From Ricordea florida (Eukaryota > Cnidaria > Anthozoa > Corallimorpharia > Ricordeidae), in the NCBI GenBank assembly GCA_949710005.1, contig OX453280.1, positions 15,544,733 to 15,608,732 of the forward strand: DNA of 64,000 nt. Direction: 5' to 3'. The notes beneath the pieces were generated by a model that was not told the DNA's origin, ran no database searches, and worked only from the letters and a program-made list of their open reading frames with translations. Below, piece after piece: positions 1 to 11,333 of this stretch. Each line of letters opens with the position of its first letter. Position 1 is the stretch's first letter. Position numbers and translations under genes: made by a program.

Positions 1-137
1 AAATATCTGATTTTCTGCATAGATAATGCCCTGTCCTACTTGTACAAATCTGCTAACTTTTGGAATTGCAAAGATTATCCAAGCCAAGATATCATAGAAC
101 AACTTTTATTTTAGGGGCCCACGCTTTGGTCTGAATC

Positions 138-147
138 ACGCATGCGT
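138..147. repeat. 10-bp perfect palindrome ACGCATGCGT (in every unit)
   Basis: ACGCATGCGT equals its own reverse complement and is the longest perfect palindrome I noticed in the unit. It recurs every 597 bp. Unit 97 breaks it with C to G at phase 139 (57441). A dyad repeated at fixed spacing could serve a dimeric binding protein, but no binding site is identified. It is immediately followed by TACTAAC (147-153), part of which is altered in the 151/152 variant units. Confidence 0.6.
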
Positions 148-174
148 ACTAACAAATAGTCTGATCTTGAATTC

Positions 175-200
175 TGATTGAAATCGAATCGTTACAATCA
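175..200. repeat. Short inverted repeat TGATTG…CAATCA with 14-nt loop (in every unit)
   Basis: TGATTG at 175-180 pairs with CAATCA at 195-200. Units 21 and 24 disrupt the left arm (176T) and unit 59 disrupts the right arm (199A), with no compensating change. There is therefore no sign that the stem is maintained. It is listed as a structural observation only. Confidence 0.35.
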
Positions 201-282
201 AAATTTTCATCGCAAAATAAACTTTACTGCACACCACACTAAAACATGTATAGAAAAGATTCGAAATGATTCTATAACTTAC

Positions 283-392
283 CCCCCTAAATGACGGTCC
301 TCCTGCCCATACAATCTCTTATAATGTATTTTCACCAAAATCAGTCAGGTCGAGTTTCTTGGCAGCCAGCTGCAGGTATCGTATCTCAGCTT
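283..392 (-). pseudogene. Exon-like segment with splice-like borders and an LTDFG motif (representative copy)
   Basis: On the minus strand a pyrimidine-rich tract ending in CTCTAG (AG at 394-393) precedes a 110-nt segment that ends in GGGGG followed by GTAAGT (GT at 282-281). These look like animal splice acceptor and donor sites. Within it one frame reads EAEIRYLQLAAKKL, then DLTDFGENTL, then a TAA at 321-319. The frame is open for 35 codons counting 10 codons upstream of the acceptor. LTDFG resembles the kinase DFG motif and lies downstream of the catalytic-loop-like segment in the correct order and strand. The AEIRYLQLA part also resembles the F2/F3 boundary helix of FERM domains, so the family is uncertain. 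Splicing phase from the loop segment does not join cleanly, and the internal stop argues against function. Confidence 0.22.
362..373. repeat. GCAGC-CA-GCTGC inverted repeat (in every unit)
   Basis: Five-base arms GCAGC (362-366) and GCTGC (369-373) flank CA. No variant was seen in any unit across phase 349-401, the surrounding stretch and one of the longer invariant intervals in the unit. A two-base loop is too tight for a stable hairpin, so it is more likely a dyad-like sequence inside the exon-like segment than a functional cruciform. Confidence 0.35.
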
Positions 393-576
393 CTAGAGTA
401 AGTACAAACACGGGATAAAGTGCGTTTTAAAGTTCATTTCAAATGCTACAACATGGTGAAAATGGAATATTGATAACTAATTCGTGTAATGAGCACTGAT
501 TACATGAACTTTAGTACTCTCTGAGCCGTCTGCTCTAGATTTAGCTGCCTTAAGTCAATATCTTTACAGTCAAAAC

Positions 577-702
577 TCAATAAGATCGCAAATTACGAAA
601 TATCTGATTTTCTGCATACATAATGCCCTGTCCTACTTGTACAAATCTGCTAACTTTTGGAATTGCAAAGATTATCCAAGCCAAGATATCATAGAACAAC
701 TT
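577..702 (-). pseudogene. Degraded tyrosine-kinase-like catalytic-loop segment (representative copy; repeats in every unit)
   Basis: Read on the minus strand from 702, a 41-codon stretch lies between an upstream TAA and a TGA at 579-577. Its C-terminal half contains IPKVSRF, then QVGQGIIYAENQ, then IFRNLRSY, the TGA stop and VL. In Src/Tec-type tyrosine kinases the alpha-E helix and catalytic loop read roughly QVAxGMxYLE…(I/V)HRDLRSANVL. The spacing fits with a two-residue shortening before the loop. Two key residues are lost: the HRD aspartate position is Asn (FRN) and the loop Asn is the stop codon. There is no methionine start and no intact domain. It recurs every 597 bp at phase 577 to 105 of the next unit. 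I infer a dead exon fragment caught in the satellite unit. Chance resemblance remains possible. Confidence 0.33.
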
Positions 703-3700
703 TTATTTTAGGGGCCCACGCTTTGGTCTGAATCACGCATGCGTACTAACAAATAGTCTGATCTTGAATTCTGATTGAAATCGAATCGTTACAATCAAAA
801 TTTTCATCGCAAAATAAACTTTACTGCACACCACACTAAAACATGTATAGAAAAGATTCGAAATGATTCTATAACTTACCCCCCTAAATGACGGTCCTCC
901 TGCCCATACAATCTCTTATAATGTATTTTCACCAAAATCAGTCAGGTCGAGTTTCTTGGCAGCCAGCTGCAGGTATCGTATCTCAGCTTCTAGAGTAAGT
1001 ACAAACACGGGATAAAGTGCGTTTTAAAGTTCATTTCAAATGCTACAACATGGTGAAAATGGAATATTGATAACTAATTCGTGTAATGAGCACTGATTAC
1101 ATGAACTTTAGTACTCTCTGAGCCGTCTGCTCTAGATTTAGCTGCCTTAAGTCAATATCTTTACAGTCAAAACTCAATAAGATCGCAAATTACGAAATAT
1201 CTGATTTTCTGCATAGATAATGCCCTGTCCTACTTGTACAAATCTGCTAACTTTTGGAATTGCAAAGATTATCCAAGCCAAGATATCATAGAACAACTTT
1301 TATTTTAGGGGCCCACGCTTTGGTCTGAATCACGCATGCGTACTAACAAATAGTCTGATCTTGAATTCTGATTGAAATCGAATCGTTACAATCAAAATTT
1401 TCATCGCAAAATAAACTTTACTGCACACCACACTAAAACATGTATAGAAAAGATTCGAAATGATTCTATAACTTACCCCCCTAAATGACGGTCCTCCTGC
1501 CCATACAATCTCTTATAATGTATTTTCACCAAAATCAGTCAGGTCGAGTTTCTTGGCAGCCAGCTGCAGGTATCGTATCTCAGCTTCTAGAGTAAGTACA
1601 AACACGGGATAAAGTGCGTTTTAAAGTTCATTTCAAATGCTACAACATGGTGAAAATGGAATATTGATAACTAATTCGTGTAATGAGCACTGATTACATG
1701 AACTTTAGTACTCTCTGAGCCGTCTGCTCTAGATTTAGCTGCCTTAAGTCAATATCTTTACAGTCAAAACTCAATAAGATCGCAAATTACGAAATATCTG
1801 ATTTTCTGCATAGATAATGCCCTGTCCTACTTGTACAAATCTGCTAACTTTTGGAATTGCAAAGATTATCCAAGCCAAGATATCATAGAACAACTTTTAT
1901 TTTAGGGGCCCACGCTTTGGTCTGAATCACGCATGCGTACTAACAAATAGTCTGATCTTGAATTCTGATTGAAATCGAATCGTTACAATCAAAATTTTCA
2001 TCGCAAAATAAACTTTACTGCACACCACACTAAAACATGTATAGAAAAGATTCGAAATGATTCTATAACTTACCCCCCTAAATGACGGTCCTCCTGCCCA
2101 TACAATCTCTTATAATGTATTTTCACCAAAATCAGTCAGGTCGAGTTTCTTGGCAGCCAGCTGCAGGTATCGTATCTCAGCTTCTAGAGTAAGTACAAAC
2201 ACGGGATAAAGTGCGTTTTAAAGTTCATTTCAAATGCTACAACATGGTGAAAATGGAATATTGATAACTAATTCGTGTAATGAGCACTGATTACATGAAC
2301 TTTAGTACTCTCTGAGCCGTCTGCTCTAGATTTAGCTGCCTTAAGTCAATATCTTTACAGTCAAAACTCAATAAGATCGCAAATTACGAAATATCTGATT
2401 TTCTGCATACATAATGCCCTGTCCTACTTGTACAAATCTGCTAACTTTTGGAATTGCAAAGATTATCCAAGCCAAGATATCATAGAACAACTTTTATTTT
2501 AGGGGCCCACGCTTTGGTCTGAATCACGCATGCGTACTAACAAATAGTCTGATCTTGAATTCTGATTGAAATCGAATCGTTACAATCAAAATTTTCATCG
2601 CAAAATAAACTTTACTGCACACCACACTAAAACATGTATAGAAAAGATTCGAAATGATTCTATAACTTACCCCCCTAAATGACGGTCCTCCTGCCCATAC
2701 AATCTCTTATAATGTATTTTCACCAAAATCAGTCAGGTCGAGTTTCTTGGCAGCCAGCTGCAGGTATCGTATCTCAGCTTCTAGAGTAAGTACAAACACG
2801 GGATAAAGTGCGTTTTAAAGTTCATTTCAAATGCTACAACATGGTGAAAATGGAATATTGATAACTAATTCGTGTAATGAGCACTGATTACATGAACTTT
2901 AGTACTCTCTGAGCCGTCTGCTCTAGATTTAGCTGCCTTAAGTCAATATCTTTACAGTCAAAACTCAATAAGATCGCAAATTACGAAATATCTGATTTTC
3001 TGCATAGATAATGCCCTGTCCTACTTGTACAAATCTGCTAACTTTTGGAATTGCAAAGATTATCCAAGCCAAGATATCATAGAACAACTTTTATTTTAGG
3101 GGCCCACGCTTTGGTCTGAATCACGCATGCGTACTAACAAATAGTCTGATCTTGAATTCTGATTGAAATCGAATCGTTACAATCAAAATTTTCATCGCAA
3201 AATAAACTTTACTGCACACCACACTAAAACATGTATAGAAAAGATTCGAAATGATTCTATAACTTACCCCCCTAAATGACGGTCCTCCTGCCCATACAAT
3301 CTCTTATAATGTATTTTCACCAAAATCAGTCAGGTCGAGTTTCTTGGCAGCCAGCTGCAGGTATCGTATCTCAGCTTCTAGAGTAAGTACAAACACGGGA
3401 TAAAGTGCGTTTTAAAGTTCATTTCAAATGCTACAACATGGTGAAAATGGAATATTGATAACTAATTCGTGTAATGAGCACTGATTACATGAACTTTAGT
3501 ACTCTCTGAGCCGTCTGCTCTAGATTTAGCTGCCTTAAGTCAATATCTTTACAGTCAAAACTCAATAAGATCGCAAATTACGAAATATCTGATTTTCTGC
3601 ATAGATAATGCCCTGTCCTACTTGTACAAATCTGCTAACTTTTGGAATTGCAAAGATTATCCAAGCCAAGATATCATAGAACAACTTTTATTTTAGGGGC

Positions 3701-4776
3701 CCACGCTTTGGTCTGAATCACGCATGCGTACTAACAAATAGTCTGATCTTGAATTCTGATTGAAATCGAATCGTTACAATCAAAATTTTCATCGCAAAAT
3801 AAACTTTACTGCACACCACACTAAAACATGTATAGAAAAGATTCGAAATGATTCTATAACTTACCCCCCTAAATGACGGTCCTCCTGCCCATACAATCTC
3901 TTATAATGTATTTTCACCAAACTCAGTCAGGTCGAGTTTCTTGGCAGCCAGCTGCAGGTATCGTATCTCAGCTTCTAGAGTAAGTACAAACACGGGATAA
4001 AGTGCGTTTTAAAGTTCATTTCAAATGCTACAACATGGTGAAAATGGAATATTGATAACTAATTCGTGTAATGAGCACTGATTACATGAACTTTAGTACT
4101 CTCTGAGCCGTCTGCTCTAGATTTAGCTGCCTTAAGTCAATATCTTTACAGTCAAAACTCAATAAGATCGCAAATTACGAAATATCTGATTTTCTGCATA
4201 CATAATGCCCTGTCCTACTTGTACAAATCTGCTAACTTTTGGAATTGCAAAGATTATCCAAGCCAAGATATCATAGAACAACTTTTATTTTAGGGGCCCA
4301 CGCTTTGGTCTGAATCACGCATGCGTACTAACAAATAGTCTGATCTTGAATTCTGATTGAAATCGAATCGTTACAATCAAAATTTTCATCGCAAAATAAA
4401 CTTTACTGCACACCACACTAAAACATGTATAGAAAAGATTCGAAATGATTCTATAACTTACCCCCCTAAATGACGGTCCTCCTGCCCATACAATCTCTTA
4501 TAATGTATTTTCACCAAAATCAGTCAGGTCGAGTTTCTTGGCAGCCAGCTGCAGGTATCGTATCTCAGCTTCTAGAGTAAGTACAAACACGGGATAAAGT
4601 GCGTTTTAAAGTTCATTTCAAATGCTACAACATGGTGAAAATGGAATATTGATAACTAATTCGTGTAATGAGCACTGATTACATGAACTTTAGTACTCTC
4701 TGAGCCGTCTGCTCTAGATTTAGCTGCCTTAAGTCAATATCTTTACAGTCAAAACTCAATAAGATCGCAAATTACG
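598..4776. repeat. Units 2-8 with a three-unit spaced 22C marker
   Basis: C replaces G at phase 22 (CATACATAATG instead of CATAGATAATG) in units 2, 5 and 8 only, exactly three units (1791 bp) apart; the units between have G. This suggests a trimer that was amplified here. Otherwise these units are consensus, apart from A to C at phase 340 in unit 7 (3922). The evidence rests on one marker repeated three times, so the trimer call is modest. Confidence 0.55.
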
Positions 4777-7700
4777 AAATATCTGATTTTCTGCATAGAT
4801 AATGCCCTGTCCTACTTGTACAAATCTGCTAACTTTTGGAATTGCAAAGATTATCCAAGCCAAGATATCATAGAACAACTTTTATTTTAGGGGCCCACGC
4901 TTTGGTCTGAATCACGCATGCGTACTAACAAATAGTCTGATCTTGAATTCTGATTGAAATCGAATCGTTACAATCAAAATTTTCATCGCAAAATAAACTT
5001 TACTGCACACCACACTAAAACATGTATAGAAAAGATTCGAAATGATTCTATAACTTACCCCCCTAAATGACGGTCCTCCTGCCCATACAATCTCTTATAA
5101 TGTATTTTCACCAAAATCAGTCAGGTCGAGTTTCTTGGCAGCCAGCTGCAGGTATCGTATCTCAGCTTCTAGAGTAAGTACAAACACGGGATAAAGTGCG
5201 TTTTAAAGTTCATTTCAAATGCTACAACATGGTGAAAATGGAATATTGATAACTAATTCGTGTAATGAGCACTGATTACATGAACTTTAGTACTCTCTGA
5301 GCCGTCTGCTCTAGATTTAGCTGCCTTAAGTCAATATCTTTACAGTCAAAACTCAATAAGATCGCAAATTACGAAATATCTGATTTTCTGCATAGATAAT
5401 GCCCTGTCCTACTTGTACAAATCTGCTAACTTTTGGAATTGCAAAGATTATCCAAGCCAAGATATCATAGAACAACTTTTATTTTAGGGGCCCACGCTTT
5501 GGTCTGAATCACGCATGCGTACTAACAAATAGTCTGATCTTGAATTCTGATTGAAATCGAATCGTTACAATCAAAATTTTCATCGCAAAATAAACTTTAC
5601 TGCACACCACACTAAAACATGTATAGAAAAGATTCGAAATGATTCTATAACTTACCCCCCTAAATGACGGTCCTCCTGCCCATACAATCTCTTATAATGT
5701 ATTTTCACCAAAATCAGTCAGGTCGAGTTTCTTGGCAGCCAGCTGCAGGTATCGTATCTCAGCTTCTAGAGTAAGTACAAACACGGGATAAAGTGCGTTT
5801 TAAAGTTCATTTCAAATGTTACAACATGGTGAAAATGGAATATTGATAACTAATTCGTGTAATGAGCACTGATTACATGAACTTTAGTACTCTCTGAGCC
5901 GTCTGCTCTAGATTTAGCTGCCTTAAGTCAATATCTTTACAGTCAAAACACAATAAGATCGCAAATTACGAAATATCTGATTTTCTGCATAGATAATGCC
6001 CTGTCCTACTTGTACAAATCTGCTAACTTTTGGAATTGCAAAGATTATCCAAGCCAAGATATCATAGAACAACTTTTATTTTAGGGGCCCACGCTTTGGT
6101 CTGAATCACGCATGCGTACTAACAAATAGTCTGATCTTGAATTCTGATTGAAATCGAATCGTTACAATCAAAATTTTCATCGCAAAATAAACTTTACTGC
6201 ACACCACACTAAAACATGTATAGAAAAGATTCGAAATGATTCTATAACTTACCCCCCTAAATGACGGTCCTCCTGCCCATACAATCTCTTATAATGTATT
6301 TTCACCAAAATCAGTCAGGTCGAGTTTCTTGGCAGCCAGCTGCAGGTATCGTATCTCAGCTTCTAGAGTAAGTACAAACACGGGATAAAGTGCGTTTTAA
6401 AGTTCATTTCAAATGCTACAACATGGTGAAAATGGAATATTGATAACTAATTCGTGTAATGAGCACTGATTACATGAACTTTAGTACTCTCTGAGCCGTC
6501 TGCTCTACATTTAGCTGCCTTAAGTCAATATCTTTACAGTCAAAACACAATAAGATCGCAAATTACGAAATATCTGATTTTCTGCATAGATAATGCCCTG
6601 TCCTACTTGTACAAATCTGCTAACTTTTGGAATTGCAAAGATTATCCAAGCCAAGATATCATAGAACAACTTTTATTTTAGGGGCCCACGCTTTGGTCTG
6701 AATCACGCATGCGTACTAACAAATAGTCTGATCTTGAATTCTGATTGAAATCGAATCGTTACAATCAAAATTTTCATCGCAAAATAAACTTTACTGCACA
6801 CCACACTAAAACATGTATAGAAAAGATTCGAAATGATTCTATAACTTACCCCCCTAAATGACGGTCCTCCTGCCCATACAATCTCTTATAATGTATTTTC
6901 ACCAAAATCAGTCAGGTCGAGTTTCTTGGCAGCCAGCTGCAGGTATCGTATCTCAGCTTCTAGAGTAAGTACAAACACGGGATAAAGTGCGTTTTAAAGT
7001 TCATTTCAAATGCTACAACATGGTGAAAATGGAATATTGATAACTAATTCGTGTAATGAGCACTGATTACATGAACTTTAGTACTCTCTGAGCCGTCTGC
7101 TCTAGATTTAGCTGCCTTAAGTCAATATCTTTACAGTCAAAACTCAATAAGATCGCAAATTACGAAATATCTGATTTTCTGCATAGATAATGCCCTGTCC
7201 TACTTGTACAAATCTGCTAACTTTTGGAATTGCAAAGATTATCCAAGCCAAGATATCATAGAACAACTTTTATTTTAGGGGCCCACGCTTTGGTCTGAAT
7301 CACGCATGCGTACTAACAAATAGTCTGATCTTGAATTCTGATTGAAATCGAATCGTTACAATCAAAATTTTCATCGCAAAATAAACTTTACTGCACACCA
7401 CACTAAAACATGTATAGAAAAGATTCGAAATGATTCTATAACTTACCCCCCTAAATGACGGTCCTCCTGCCCATACAATCTCTTATAATGTATTTTCACC
7501 AAAATCAGTCAGGTCGAGTTTCTTGGCAGCCAGCTGCAGGTATCGTATCTCAGCTTCTAGAGTAAGTACAAACACGGGATAAAGTGCGTTTTAAAGTTCA
7601 TTTCAAATGCTACAACATGGTGAAAATGGAATATTGATAACTAATTCGTGTAATGAGCACTGATTACATGAACTTTAGTACTCTCTGAGCCGTCTGCTCT

Positions 7701-10700
7701 AGATTTAGCTGCCTTAAGTCAATATCTTTACAGTCAAAACTCAATAAGATCGCAAATTACGAAATATCTGATTTTCTGCATAGATAATGCCCTGTCCTAC
7801 TTGTACAAATCTGCTAACTTTTGGAATTGCAAAGATTATCCAAGCCAAGATATCATAGAACAACTTTTATTTTAGGGGCCCACGCTTTGGTCTGAATCAC
7901 GCATGCGTACTAACAAATAGTCTGATCTTGAATTCTGATTGAAATCGAATCGTTACAATCAAAATTTTCATCGCAAAATAAACTTTACTGCACACCACAC
8001 TAAAACATGTATAGAAAAGATTCGAAATGATTCTATAACTTACCCCCCTAAATGACGGTCCTCCTGCCCATACAATCTCTTATAATGTATTTTCACCAAA
8101 ATCAGTCAGGTCGAGTTTCTTGGCAGCCAGCTGCAGGTATCGTATCTCAGCTTCTAGAGTAAGTACAAACACGGGATAAAGTGCGTTTTAAAGTTCATTT
8201 CAAATGCTACAACATGGTGAAAATGGAATATTGATACCTAATTCGTGTAATGAGCACTGATTACATGAACTTTAGTACTCTCTGAGCCGTCTGCTCTAGA
8301 TTTAGCTGCCTTAAGTCAATATCTTTACAGTCAAAACTCAATAAGATCGCAAATTACGAAATATCTGATTTTCTGCATAGATAATGCCCTGTCCTACTTG
8401 TACAAATCTGCTAGCTTTTGGAATTGCAAAGATTATCCAAGCCAAGATATCATAGAACAACTTTTATTTTAGGGGCCCACGCTTTGGTCTGAATCACGCA
8501 TGCGTACTAACAAATAGTCTGATCTTGAATTCTGATTGAAATCGAATCGTTACAATCAAAATTTTCATCGCAAAATAAACTTTACTGCACACCACACTAA
8601 AACATGTATAGAAAAGATTCGAAATGATTCTATAACTTACCCCCCTAAATGACGGTCCTCCTGCCCATACAATCTCTTATAATGTATTTTCACCAAAATC
8701 AGTCAGGTCGAGTTTCTTGGCAGCCAGCTGCAGGTATCGTATCTCAGCTTCTAGAGTAAGTACAAACACGGGATAAAGTGCGTTTTAAAGTTCATTTCAA
8801 ATGCTACAACATGGTGAAAATGGAATATTGATAACTAATTCGTGTAATGAGCACTGATTACATGAACTTTAGTACTCTCTGAGCCGTCTGCTCTAGATTT
8901 AGCTGCCTTAAGTCAATATCTTTACAGTCAAAACTCAATAAGATCGCAAATTACGAAATATCTGATTTTCTGCATAGATAATGCCCTGTCCTACTTGTAC
9001 AAATCTGCTAACTTTTGGAATTGCAAAGATTATCCAAGCCAAGATATCATAGAACAACTTTTATTTTAGGGGCCCACGCTTTGGTCTGAATCACGCATGC
9101 GTACTAACAAATAGTCTGATCTTGAATTCTGATTGAAATCGAATCGTTACAATCAAAATTTTCATCGCAAAATAAACTTTACTGCACACCACACTAAAAC
9201 ATGTATAGAAAAGATTCGAAATGATTCTATAACTTACCCCCCTAAATGACGGTCCTCCTGCCCATACAATCTCTTATAATGTATTTTCACCAAAATCAGT
9301 CAGGTCGAGTTTCTTGGCAGCCAGCTGCAGGTATCGTATCTCAGCTTCTAGAGTAAGTACAAACACGGGATAAAGTGCGTTTTAAAGTTCATTTCAAATG
9401 CTACAACATGGTGAAAATGGAATATTGATAACTAATTCGTGTAATGAGCACTGATTACATGAACTTTAGTACTCTCTGAGCCGTCTGCTCTAGATTTAGC
9501 TGCCTTAAGTCAATATCTTTACAGTCAAAACTCAATAAGATCGCAAATTACGAAATATCTGATTTTCTGCATAGATAATGCCCTGTCCTACTTGTACAAA
9601 TCTGCTAACTTTTGGAATTGCAAAGATTATCCAAGCCAAGATATCATAGAACAACTTTTATTTTAGGGGCCCACGCTTTGGTCTGAATCACGCATGCGTA
9701 CTAACAAATAGTCTGATCTTGAATTCTGATTGAAATCGAATCGTTACAATCAAAATTTTCATCGCAAAATAAACTTTACTGCACACCACACTAAAACATG
9801 TATAGAAAAGATTCGAAATGATTCTATAACTTACCCCCCTAAATGACGGTCCTCCTGCCCATACAATCTCTTATAATGTATTTTCACCAAAATCAGTCAG
9901 GTCGAGTTTCTTGGCAGCCAGCTGCAGGTATCGTATCTCAGCTTCTAGAGTAAGTACAAACACGGGATAAAGTGCGTTTTAAAGTTCATTTCAAATGCTA
10001 CAACATGGTGAAAATGGAATATTGATAACAAATTCGTGTAATGAGCACTGATTACATGAACTTTAGTACTCTCTGAGCCGTCTGCTCTAGATTTAGCTGC
10101 CTTAAGTCAATATCTTTACAGTCAAAACTCAATAAGATCGCAAATTACGAAATATCTGATTTTCTGCATAGATAATGCCCTGTCCTACTTGTACAAATCT
10201 GCTAACTTTTGGAATTGCAAAGATTATCCAAGCCAAGATATCATAGAACAACTTTTATTTTAGGGGCCCACGCTTTGGTCTGAATCACGCATGCGTACTA
10301 ACAAATAGTCTGATCTTGAATTCTGATTGAAATCGAATCGTTACAATCAAAATTTTCATCGCAAAATAAACTTTACTGCACACCACACTAAAACATGTAT
10401 AGAAAAGATTCGAAATGATTCTATAACTTACCCCCCTAAATGACGGTCCTCCTGCCCATACAATCTCTTATAATGTATTTTCACCAAAATCAGTCAGGTC
10501 GAGTTTCTTGGCAGCCAGCTGCAGGTATCGTATCTCAGCTTCTAGAGTAAGTACAAACACGGGATAAAGTGCGTTTTAAAGTTCATTTCAAATGCAACAA
10601 CATGGTGAAAATGGAATATTGATAACTAATTCGTGTAATGAGCACTGATTACATGAACTTTAGTACTCTCTGAGCCGTCTGCTCTAGATTTAGCTGCCTT

Positions 10701-10746
10701 AAGTCAATATCTTTACAGTCAAAACTCAATAAGATCGCAAATTACG

Positions 10747-11333
10747 AAATATCTGATTTTCTGCATAGATAATGCCCTGTCCTACTTGTACAAATCTGCT
10801 AACTTTTGGAATTGCAAAGATTATCCAAGCCAAGATATCATAGAACAACTTTTATTTTAGGGGCCCACGCTTTGGTCTGAATCACGCATGCGTACTAACA
10901 AATAGTCTGATCTTGAATTCTGATTGAAATCGAATCGTTACAATCAAAATTTTCATCGCAAAATAAACTTTACTGCACACCACACTAAAACATGTATAGC
11001 AAAGATTCGAAATGATTCTATAACTTACCCCCCTAAATGACGGTCCTCCTGCCCATACAATCTCTTATAATGTATTTTCACCAAAATCAGTCAGGTCGAG
11101 TTTCTTGGCAGCCAGCTGCAGGTATCGTATCTCAGCTTCTAGAGTAAGTACAAACACGGGATAAAGTGCGTTTTAAAGTTCATTTCAAATGGTGAAAATG
11201 GAATATTGATAACTAATTCGTGTAATGAGCACTGATTACATGAACTTTAGTACTCTCTGAGCGGTCTGCTCTAGATTTAGCTGCCTTAAGTCAATATCTT
11301 TACAGTCAAAACTCAATAAGATCGCAAATTACG
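10747..11333. repeat. Unit 19, 587 bp, with a 10-bp deletion
   Basis: Ten bases (GCTACAACAT, phase 445-454) are missing at the 11190/11191 junction. The lost segment is flanked by ATG on both sides (AATGctacaacATGG), so slippage or microhomology-mediated loss fits. This is the only length change among the 107 full units. The unit also carries A to C at phase 254 (TATAGCAAAG) and C to G at phase 527 (GAGCGG). The 254C marker is shared with units 28 and 29. Confidence 0.95.

Larger units (their letters stand above)
1..597. repeat. Satellite unit 1, matching the consensus (phase reference)
   Basis: This copy equals the majority base at every position and is used here as the phase reference. No shorter internal tandem period was seen inside the unit, so 597 bp is the basic monomer rather than an obvious multimer. 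It contains GGGGCCC at phase 114-120, a 10-bp palindrome at 138-147, a TACTAAC string at 147-153, AATAAA at 216-221, a C6 run at 282-287, GCAGC/GCTGC arms at 362-373 and GTAAGT at 398-403. The length is divisible by three (3 x 199), so reading frames keep register between units, but every frame contains stops. Confidence 0.95.

Noticed and set aside
320..326. TATAAT as a bacterial -10 promoter element
   Set aside because: No -35 box at proper spacing, no downstream gene, and the setting is a eukaryotic satellite.
482..498. CENP-B box-like sequence (TTCGTGTAATGAGCA)
   Set aside because: It has TTCG and the central A but lacks the CGGG half needed by the NTTCGNNNNANNCGGGN consensus; the minus-strand CCCGTGTTTGT near phase 413 likewise lacks the CGAA half.
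1..597. Internal sub-repeats or a multimer of about 199-bp nucleosome-sized units
   Set aside because: Comparing the thirds of the unit by eye gives no repeated sequence; only short coincidental strings such as GATTC occur twice.
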